64,000 bases of DNA from Malus domestica. Lineage: Eukaryota > Streptophyta > Magnoliopsida > Rosales > Rosaceae. Below are positions 13,197 through 23,264 of the stretch, in pieces. How positions within the stretch are numbered: the stretch's first letter is position 1; every line of letters starts with the position of its first letter. Location of the stretch: contig NC_091668.1 in NCBI RefSeq assembly GCF_042453785.1, positions 2,744,501-2,808,500 on the forward strand. The letters are read 5' to 3'. The notes beneath the pieces were generated by a model. It was given only the letters and a program-made list of their open reading frames with translations. It ran no database searches and had not been told where the DNA came from. The translations under genes and the position numbers were made by a program.

Positions 13197-14495
13197 GTTT
13201 GCCCCTAGAGTTCACCAGAAAAGTAAAAACGCCAACCAGGACCAGATGGTTGAAAGTTGAGGCAGAAGATAGACTATTCACTACTTAGCTAGCTAGGGGT
13301 TTTACTTCGACATGTGATGAGATGCTGAGTGGAAATGACTATTGACTATAAGCCGATGTGACAAGTCATAAGAATCCATCAGAAGGATGAGCCGTATGTT
13401 GCACTTTGGTCGTCTTGTAAATCATGGCACAATTTATAGACGTGAGCGTAACTACATTGATTAAAGTAAACGGGGTTTTTTGTTGTCCACTTAAGGTAAC
13501 TATGAACGTGTTTTTTGCTGTGCATTTGAACGTAACTACATTGTTTAGAATAAATGTATTTTTAGCTGTGCACTAAGTGTAGATCTACGTAAAATATCAT
13601 TTATATCAAGAAACCCAATTTCCACCTTTTGTTATTTTTGGTTTACTATGTCTTCCAATGTGATTTGCGCACCTATTGGAAATGGGGTTTTTCTTAGTAA
13701 AAAGACTTGGAGCGTACTTAATTTAACTTTTAAAAAATGTTCCTTGTCCAAATTTTTAGTGTCCTCCTACTTAGTTACAAGTTTTACGGTTGGTCTTGAT
13801 TTGGAGTACTTTGTTGGTTCAGTCGTTTTCTTCAGCCTGCCGTGGGTTTCTTCTCTTTTGGCATTTTATCTCTTGCAACCGTACAAATTGTATTAAACTT
13901 TTCAACAAGTCCGATTCAATTCTGCTTAAGAATAAATAAGCATCAATTAGGACCATTGATCTCACGTTTCAATCAAAGTTATCCCTTGCAACACTTTCAT
14001 GTCGATTGCCGATCATAAGAAAACTTAAGAGCGAAATCCGATCACCGGTACATGTTTGCCTAAGAATGTAATGATCCTAGTCAAATGTATTGCATACACC
14101 ATTACACCAGCAAGTCTGCTACTCGATACAAAAATGCAGAAACTTTTCTCTTTAATGCTGCACGCATTTACAAAACTGAATTCACCAGAGGAAAAAAAAC
14201 CGTTAAAAGTGGTGACAAATTGACATGATTATGTGCAGGGAAAAGGAAAAAGCGGTCGCGCTCACAAAAAATGTTCAGTTAAGTTCTATTGACATTCATG
14301 TTCATCACAGGAAAGGATGATTTAGGTGGTAGATGACAACACTCACCAATGTTTAGTTAGCAGTCGCCATGACATGAACACAATCAGAGGAACAAAATGC
14401 AAATAGGAAAGCTCACCATATAACATGTATTTAGGGATGGTTAAGCTGGATCATGTGTCAAGGAGAGGGTATCTTTCCTGTAGATTGCACGACCG
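13197..14495. other. Gap between B3 genes
   Basis: Probable promoter of the two-B3 gene and 3' region of the three-B3 gene. The stretch 13440-13600 contains imperfect repeats around 'cgtaactacattg'. The open frame at 13648-13896 (+) has no recognisable family. Confidence 0.5.
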
Positions 14496-17400
14496 CTATA
14501 CTACATCAGATGTTGCTTGTCCGCCTAGATGGTCAAACCCCTTTTTACCAACACCGGAAATGTGCACTTGCATTTCATCCTTACCAACAAGCTCAAATAT
14601 GCAAACATCTCCAAAGTTGATGTCATTTCCGCGTACAAACGCCATCCACCCTCCACAAAAAGTATGTACCACGCGCCCCTTTGAGTCTGGGATAGAGTTC
14701 ACAGTCCAACATCCCCCCTTTGAGTTTCGAAGCAGAATCTCTGTTTTATAGTTGGGGAGGTATTGTGTGGAAAACTGGTATGGGACTTTCTGCAAAATAA
14801 TAACCAATCTATAAGTATGAACCATCCAAAAGCAATCTTCAAAAGAACAATACAAACATTTATGCACGAATTGACAAGGCTCACCAATGTATATGATCCA
14901 CTGATGTTGAACTTCTTCATGATTTTCACAAAATTCGGGAAACAAGAAGTGAAAGATCGAGCTACTCTTTCTTCATCAAGTGTTAACTTGATTCTCAAAC
15001 CCCTTTTTTGTGAATCTAGTTCATCTTCAACAACTTTTTTCCTGCAATTAACTGTCTCCATTTTATGGTTCAGAAACCAATTTAAGTTAGAAAAATGAAG
15101 GTGCCCTTGACATCAACCACAACCACTTTAAACAATATTATTATCATGTGTTTCTTTAACACGTTGAAAATTTAATTACGTTAGCCTGAGTTTATAGATA
15201 AAGGTATAGCATGTAAATCTAGATGAACTTCATGCTCTTTTCAATCCAAACATGGATAGCACTCATGGCCCCATCTTTGCAAGAAATTGCTAACTTACCC
15301 AACTTTTTACTGGCAACTTTTGACTGAGAGAGTGCAACTTTAGTAAGAGATCTTGATGAGCTGCCATATTTCCTTGTATCATTAATGAAAGCAGCGTCTT
15401 GATACATCTTTGATGATAGTTTATCAGCTATCTCTCTTATGCTCTTTGAATGGACTTTGGGAGAGTTCCCTTTAATTTTCTTTGACAAGCCTTTGATAGT
15501 TTTATGTGTAGTAACAGCTAGCCCCGGACTTAACCAACTAGATGTTTCTCCCTTTTGAATGTGGACACGGAATTCACACTCACGCACAAGTTCAAAAATG
15601 CAGATATCTCCCAGTTGTATGTCATTACAACGAACAAACGCCATCCATCCTCCACAGAGAGTATGACTTGTGTGCACTCTAGTACTTGGCACAGAATTGA
15701 CAGTCCAACTTTCTCCTTTCCAATTTTGAAGAACAATCTTTACTTTGCAGTTTGGTAAATGTGCCACTGAAAATTTATACGGGATATTCTGCAAAACATA
15801 AATCAGTCAGTGAAAAAACAATCATACACGCTAACACCCACAACAACATGCGTGAACACATGCTTATGTTCATACAAGAAAAGGAGAAAAAACGTTTAAC
15901 ACTGAAAAATCTATCATGAGAACACCATATAGACTTCCATGTGAAGAGAAAAAACAGAATACCGTGGACACAGTCCAGACGCCAAACCTGAATGAAGAAA
16001 TGAGGAACTATAGGCACAACCTCTGGGTGATTGTGGTTAATTCCACAGGGAACCAGTAAGCAAGATTTTGCATGGTTTGAGGAATTATGGAAAAGAATTG
16101 ACAACCAAATTGGAAACAGTAGATCTTTTTTTGGATGCATAAGTGCAGATAATTATAACGGGACAGCACCTCAAAAAAGTGAATTGATGCAACACGTATA
16201 CCTTACATAATAAACGAAACATTCCCTTATAAGAAGAAAAAGATACAACAACAAAGCCAGAGGGAAGAACCAACCAGAGTATATGAACCGCTGATGTTGA
16301 AACTTTTTATAATTCTCACAAAATAAGGGTTAGAGGAGCTAAACACTGGAGCTACTTCATGTGCTGATGACATCTGCATACAAACTCTACCATTAACATT
16401 TAATCCATCTCCTTTTCCACACACATTTTGGATCGATGCCTTTGCTGCATTTGGAACAACATCCAAACCTGCAAGCAACAATAAATATATCACCAATGTA
16501 TCTCTTATGTTTTCAGTTTTGTTTGCACAGACGTAGTAAGCCCATTATTTCATGGTTGACATTCTAGTGCACGTGAACTTTTTTACGCCTAGAATTTAAT
16601 TGAAACAAAACTTGGGCTCGTTGCATCCTTTCACTCTAAAACGGTTAAAATTATCTGTAATACAAACAAATTACTATAAGATGGAAAAAGGGAGAAAAAA
16701 AAGGCAGGCTGTGCAGAATTATCTGGTGACTGGAAAGTGGTCTTCGTGTGGAAAGAGCCAATAGATCAGTTGGCTTTCTTACCAGGGTTTTCATGTGGAT
16801 TCGTTTCCTTGGAACAAGTTGCTTCTTCTTGGCCCTCATCAATGCATTCTGACTGGAGTTGAGACAAGCCGTGTCTCATCTTCTTCACCGCACCATCAAC
16901 CGGCTTATTGCCAGATGATGCGGCTTCCTCCATTCCCCTTTTTCGTCCCACATACATACACTTTTCAAAGTTGCTAGAGTCTTGGCCGTATCCAAAACGA
17001 AATGCAGCCTCTTTCTCACACGCACTTTGATCGAAAATTAGCACGGTGAAACACAAATCACTGTCGTATCTAAAAACCAAGAAGTCACCACATTCCACAT
17101 AATGGTCTCTCACAAATGCCGGCCACCCATGATGCAAGAACAAACCACCATTCTGTTGAATCAATTCAACACTCCACGCACTACCGCTAGGACCAAACAA
17201 CAAAACTAACCCGGACGTTCTGCCTTCCATGTGCCTCATAAATCTATCTGGGATTTTCTGTACCATAACATTGCAATCGTATCACCATCCAAAAATGCAA
17301 CAAACATTGACATTAACCCACCAATATTTAACTTGGCTCAACTCTGAAGACACAAAAATTATAACTTTTTACCATGAAATCCCAGTTGAAGTCTCTCTTC

Positions 17401-17711
17401 TGATCAGTAACAGAGTAAGATTTTTGCAGGATTACTTATACCAAATGCAATAAACAATTTACCTGTTTGCAACTTCAATGCACTAACCATAATTCCCAAA
17501 TCCAAAGACTCTCACTTTACAAATTATTCAGCAAATTTTACACCCTAACCCTAATTCCCTACAACCCAGAACAAAATAAAATTTACCCAAAACAGAAAAC
17601 AATGGAAAATCAGAAGAGGAAGAAGGAAATTACCAGTCTTTCGGAGCTCAAATCAGCAGAATAAAACGCAAAAAAATGAGGGCTCCTCACATTCCGAGCT
17701 TCCTTCGCCAT
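14496..17711 (-). CDS. REM-type transcription factor, three B3 domains
   Basis: Six exons on the minus strand: 17711-17634, 17257-16783, 16468-16275, 15788-15299, 15051-14885 and 14789-14496. They join in frame into 565 residues. B3-1 (about 8-115) covers 'FFAFYSADLSSERLKIPDRF' and 'HGWPAFVRDHYVECGDFLVF'. B3-2 (about 226-330) and B3-3 (about 447-550) share 'FNISGSYTL' followed by an intron, then '(N/K)(I/V)PY(K/Q)FS' and 'CGGWMAFVR.NDI'. Domains 2 and 3 are therefore an internal duplication that kept the intron position. The exon 5 acceptor is the weak call: only the AG at 15053-15052 keeps the frame, although a better TGCAG lies 10 bases downstream. Reading through the exon 4 donor would give a 438-residue protein ending at 15219. 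DNA targets are unknown. Confidence 0.82.
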
Positions 17712-19059
17712 TGAAATTAACTCTGCAAGTTTCAAACTCTAGACAGAAACCAGAATCTCTCAGTGAAATTTTCCGAGCAACCAAACAGGTCCTAACATTT
17801 TCCCTCGGAATTAAAATTAATGAAGCAAGAAGGAACAAAATTCAATGTGTTATTTGTGATCTTGGGGAAATTTAGCGACAAAATTAAAGCCAGTAGCTTT
17901 CTCTCACTTGCTCCAGGTGCTCGTTGGAGGACATGCAGCGTGCTTTCACGCCGCCTGATGGCGCGTGACTGCAACAGGTCTCTGACAGACAATGCCACGT
18001 ACAATAGGATGTCAGAAAAATCTGGTGCTTCCGAGTTTCATGATTTATGTTGCAATCGAGATTTTTGATTGAATGTGGAAGCGCCACGTCATATGGGGAG
18101 GTAATTTGATCATGTTACTAGTGTCATTTAACAATTAACCGGTTTTTTTTTTTTTTTTTTTTTTTAACTAGCAATTGCCATGCAATTAAATTTGTTTTTA
18201 TTTTATTTTATTACGATTAATTATTAATGAGCACGGATGACAACCGAAAAAATAAAAAGAGAAACATAAAAAAGGAAGAGAAAGGGTAAGGAACGTGGGG
18301 AATGAATGTAGAGAGAGAGAGAGAGAGAGGTATAAAAGGGGTTTATTTATTTATTTTTTAAATAGGATGTGTTATATTTAAAATTTGTGTTAGGCGTAAT
18401 TATTAAATTGTTTACGTTTTTTATTTTGTTCAGTTCTGGTGAAAAGATTAGAGTGGTAATTCGTTAGAATTTTGATTGACAAACAGAATTTTATTAATAT
18501 GTAGTTTAGATTACACCCTAAAATTTTCAAATCTTATAAAGCTTTTAATTTGGACAAATAATGCCGATTGAAATTTTGACAAAAGATGCCGCCTAGGATT
18601 TAAAGCATATGTGGGTTGTTTTCAATTCCACCACTAAAGCTCACGTCGTATGTTTTTAATATTTGGTGGTAATTTTAGGTGTTTAATTCTTCATGTAATC
18701 CATGTGATCCCTAAAAATGAATACGAACATAGAAGCTTGAATAACACATCAAAAGCAAGATTAAATAATTATCGATGTCGTCAAAATCACAAAAACAATA
18801 AATAATATGAAGTCTTACCTCATGTGAAGCTTCAAAAACATCGATTTCGTATTTCATTCGTCAAAAATAAATTTTCTCAATCAACATGTTTGTAGGTAGT
18901 TTCATTTGTTAGGGTTTTGTTCAACAATGAAGGGTCGGAGGGGTTTTGATAGTTGAAGAAAATAAATAATACGTTAAAAGTGATTTGAGATGTATGTAGA
19001 ATTTTTTTATTTTTTATTTTAATCAAATAAGGTCAAAATTATCATTGCATAGTAGGATA
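17712..19059. other. Upstream region of three-B3 gene
   Basis: Probable promoter and 5' leader near 17712-18090, then AT-rich DNA with a long T run (about 18143-18165) and a (GA)n microsatellite (about 18309-18329). No coding gene is seen. Confidence 0.5.
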
Positions 19060-19068
19060 AATAAGTTA

Positions 19069-20136
19069 GGCCTAATCGGATAAATGGTCACCGTGGTCAT
19101 AAGGTATTCGAATGATAGCCCATGTGGTAAAAAAATTCGGATTTAAACCCCTTTGGTCACAGTCTGTTAGGATTTAAACCCCTGTGGTATAAGTCTGTTA
19201 GGATTTATGTCATTCTGTCATTTCTCCATTAGGTTTAGGTTGGCCAAATCGGATAAATGGTCCCGTGGTCATAAGAAATTCGGAAGATAGCCCATGTGGT
19301 AGAAAAAATTCGGATTTAAACCCTTGTGGTATAAGTCTATTAGGATTTATGCCTGAAATTAGAGGTTATGGCATTCCTTCGTTAAGCTTACAGGTGGAGC
19401 AGAGTTTCTCCGAGTATCTATCAATAAAAAATATCTTACAATAAAAGGGGGGGGAGAGAAGATTTCAGTTTATGGTAAAAAAATTCATTCATCTTAGTTA
19501 TTTCACAAGAAGAAAAAGACGAAAACAGAGGATCTGTTGAATTTCAAATAGTTAGTTTCACCAATAGGATACGAAGACTTACTTCACATTTACAATTACA
19601 CAAAAAAAACTATTTATCTCAGAGAGGTTTACGTAAAATTTTGGGAAAACGCCAACGATTACTGTCTTATTTGTCAAAGAAAAATAGAATATGTATAAGG
19701 AATTAATTAATCGGTTGGACATTCGGGAGTCAAAAACTTGTTAATTTTATAAAGGCATTTTGAATTATTTGGTTTATTAGATCTTGAATTTTAATGAATT
19801 ATGTGATTTATTAGTTCCACCTATAAGCTTAGCGGAGAAATGACAGAACCTCTAGTTTCGGGCATAAATCCTAACAAACTTAGACCACAAGGGTTTAAAT
19901 CCGAATTTTTTTTACTACAGGGACTATCTTCCGAATACCTTAGACCACGGGGACCATTTATCCGATTTTGCCAACCTAAACCTAATGGAGGAATGACAGA
20001 AGGGCATAAATCCTAACAGACTTAGACCACAAGGGTTTAAATCCTAACAGACTATGACCACAGAGGTTTAAATCCGAATTTTTTTACCACATGGGCTATC
20101 ATCCGAATACTTTATGACCATTTATCCGATTAGGCA
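19069..20136. mobile_element. Mutator-like element with long inverted ends
   Basis: The left end 'ggcctaatcggataaatggt' matches the reversed right end 'tgcctaatcggataaatggt' apart from the first base. The flanks are a perfect 9 bp duplication, aataagtta (19060-19068 and 20137-20145), the size typical of Mutator-like elements. The inverted ends run for roughly 300 bp and are themselves composite: motifs such as 'ggataaatggt', 'gatagccc', 'tcggatttaaaccc' and 'cctaacagactta' are repeated within each arm. The core (about 19380-19840) encodes no recognisable transposase. Confidence 0.8.
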
Positions 20137-20385
20137 AATAAGTTATTTAATATTAAGTTTTAATGTCAGATACATTCAATATTTTGTAAAATGCTAATAT
20201 AAAAAACCTACTTAAATACAGAATTTCAAAAGGGACATAAAGAAGATTTAGTCATCAAGTCACACAGCACGTGTTTAATCTTCACAATATCCAGAAAACA
20301 CATCAAATATGAAGATAACTACTTAGGCACCCTACCTGCTCGATAACATTGTCGGAAATAAAAAAACTTCAAAACCAACTGCTGA

Positions 20386-21956
20386 TTACGATCTCCGGCG
20401 CGTTATCTCGACGTCCATGAAAGCTGTTGAAATCGACCTGGACATCCGTCTGAGCTTGAATAAGCAGACATCACCTTCCTTGAGACCGTTGGATGCATAG
20501 AACTTGCACCATCCCCTTGCTTTTATGGCTAGACGATGATCAGCAGCCTTCACTCTGCTTCCCCAATGACCTAGGCTCACCGGCCATAATCTTCCACACG
20601 GATCATTGAGAATCAATTTCAATATGCTATCAAGGCCGTTTTCTCTTGCAAACCGTGCAGGAGTAGTCTGCCATAAGCGCTCGCCAGATTGAGAAAGAAT
20701 CCGAAAAGAAAATGAAACTTCAGCACACTTTACAACTCCGCCTAGGGCTCTAATGAAAGCATGCTCGACATGAATAAGATGAAACTAACTTCAAAAAGTG
20801 TGGAAAGAAACAAACTCCATAAGGATAACGAAAGGTAGAGTGCTTACCACATAGCCCTTGCTAACGCACCCATGGCTTTTTGCCATTTTTATCTTGAACT
20901 GTTTCCTCGACGTTAACCACTTTGTTGTTTTCAAAAGCCCTTTTCCTGAAACGTAAGTCAAAAGCACCCACGGTTAGATGCAATGCAACATTATTAAGAT
21001 TTAAGTTGTAAATCTTGTGGGAAAATGGAAGAGAGTGACGATGAATTTTCCGCTGTGAGAACCACAATTCTGTAATAAAAGAAGCAAAATCATCCAACCT
21101 TTGGAACCGCGATGATGCTTTTTGCTCCGCGCCTTAGAGGAAGTTGCCATCCTGTTGGCAGCTACACCGGAATCAGGTGGATACTCTTTTTCACATCCGC
21201 CAGAGTCGTAGGCAACCACATTGAAGACCATGTCTCCTTTGTGTTCAAAAACTACATTGTCCGCTTCTTTTAAGCCATTACACTTCGCAAACTCTTCCCA
21301 ACCTTCTTCAAAAGCAAGGTTTCCATCACCGCTCCTACCGACTTTGACACCCCAGTATCCCAAACAGCTTTTAATAAGTGCTGTTTTTGGTTTCTTTCCA
21401 CTCAGACTTCTACAGAAAGCTGGTGGAAGTCGCTGTTCATACGTACAGGAAAAATATCAAACCACATTTCGTAATCGTTCAATTTGACAGAAGAGCTTGA
21501 ATAATACAATTACGTTACTGTGGAAGTTCTACCGGATGTGCAAACCAAGAAGCCAATGACAAAGCATCCATCTTTTGATGAATGAAACCCCATCAAAGAA
21601 AAGAGTAAGGAAGCATGTTTTGATTTAGCAAGGAATCCAGTGACTGTTTTCATATAAGAAGCTATATATTTTATAAAGATACAACGATGCAACGAAAAGC
21701 GTACAAGTTGTCCATACGAAATCATCAAGATAATTCACAAGTTCATCTAAAAACAATACAACCCCGTCGGACTCTAGTTACATTATCTACTATAGTCCTG
21801 TATAACCACATTTCCCACTTAAAATTTACTGTTTTTGGGAAGAAAAAAAATATCTTTTGTGTAAAAATACAAAGAAATTAATCCAAAAAATGGGTTACTC
21901 TGTGAAACGGAAGAATAGCAGGTATCAAAAGTTCCCAAATGCATATATCTATATAC

Positions 21957-22043
<87 letters not shown>

Positions 22044-22117
22044 CATACAAGTCTCTTTGTGCAGCCAGGGGCCAAATACTTAAAAAACTGGGTGACCGGA
22101 GGAACTGCCGCAGCCAT
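20386..22117 (-). CDS. REM-type transcription factor, two B3 domains
   Basis: Four exons on the minus strand: 22117-22049, 21432-21099, 20945-20848 and 20667-20386. They join in frame to 260 residues starting MAAAVPPVTQFFKYL. B3-1 (about 10-110) spans the exon 1-2 junction ('TKRL' then 'RLPPAFCRSL') and includes 'GWEEFAKCNGLKEADNVVFE'. A basic linker ('SSKARSKKHHR') may act as a nuclear signal. B3-2 (about 140-258) runs from 'VSKGYVTTPARFARENGL' to 'GWCKFYASNGLKEGDVCLFK'. Exon 1 is only 69 bases and was placed from the FFK-type B3 start and a GTATGA donor. A long AG/AT microsatellite starts a few bases inside intron 1. It is more diverged than the other two B3 genes, so an older duplicate is likely. 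Confidence 0.83.
21961..22041. repeat. Compound AT/AG microsatellite
   Basis: A (catacata/tatata) stretch followed by an uninterrupted (AG)n run, ending at 22041. It lies inside intron 1 of the B3 gene, a few bases from the donor site (22048), and as pre-mRNA would read as a CU-rich tract. It is likely to vary in length. Confidence 0.95.
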
Positions 22118-23264
22118 GAATCCTGATAAGAAAGAGCAATAAACGTAAACAAAAAGATGTGAATTTTGAACTGATGAACGAACGGCGGGTTGCTGTGGAT
22201 TGAAACTGAAATTTCAGAAATCAAAAGCTCTGGTTTTTGGATTACCAGCTGAATGCAATGTTTATGTTTATATAACATTGAAGGGCCAATGGCAGCTCTC
22301 CAGCGCAGCTCTGGGTCGCAGTAAAGTGGTTGAGAGTCCATGGATGCCATTGGCTGGAGCTTGTACTTTGAGTTCGTACTGTGCAGGGCCGCCACCAGGT
22401 ACGACGGCGGAAAGCCTGAAACTCTTGCGTCATCGTCTTTGACTCTCTCTGCTACGCCGAAAGGGCATTTAAAGAATCAGAGAAATTGGGCCTATTAAGT
22501 TTAATGGGCTTGATTGATAATAAGTAAAGGCCATGTGATTCTAGAATGTTGAAGCAACAATTGTTAATTTGCTATTTAGTCCTCACAGAAAAACCCTAAT
22601 ACCTCACCATAACAAGCTTTTGATTTGATGGGATGAAATGTTTTGTTTTTTAATTTTTGAGTGCTTGTGGCATGAAGAGATAAGTTGATAGTACTGTTTG
22701 ACTAGGTCAATTTTTATTAGGAACGGAACCAGTAAATTATTGAGCGAGATTAAAATTAAGAGAATCTCATGCTTTTGTGAGAGGTGTCCTGTAAAGAACG
22801 TGGTTAGACATAACTATTTAAATTGTTGTAGTATAATTTGAAAATCACAAGCATCAAGAACCATTAAAACATGAATTTGAATGTGTTTAGCTTATAAGTT
22901 ACATGATTAGGTTCTCTTTCCATTATTAAAATAAGTCCCGAGTTCAAATCCGACCTCTACAAAGGCTAATGATTCGTGATCAATTAGTTCAATTCATCTT
23001 ACTACTATGTCAAAGTGGCGACGTCTCAAATCTGTTGTATTGTCATGTATTTGAACTTTTACAAGACACTTGATAACACCAAAAACACAAAAATTACAAT
23101 AAAAATTAAAGATTGACAACAAAATAAACAAATTAATTTGCTCACAAGAAAATTCTCCTGAGGATAAAAAAGAACAGACCATACAAAAGCTAGCATCCTT
23201 TCTTTCACTTCCATTTCCTTCAAAAACAGAGAGAAAATCATCCATATAATTTACTTTACAAGTG
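22118..23264. other. Upstream of B3 gene and 3' side of MoCo-sulfurase-like gene
   Basis: 22118-22450 is fairly GC-rich and probably the 5' leader or promoter of the B3 gene on the minus strand. The long open frames there (to 22442) match no family I know. 22994-23264 is probably the 3' UTR of the next gene. No further gene is seen. Confidence 0.5.

Noticed and set aside
21949-22395. 148-residue minus-strand frame around the AG microsatellite
   Set aside because: It runs through a dinucleotide repeat and across the true B3 exon 1 in another frame.
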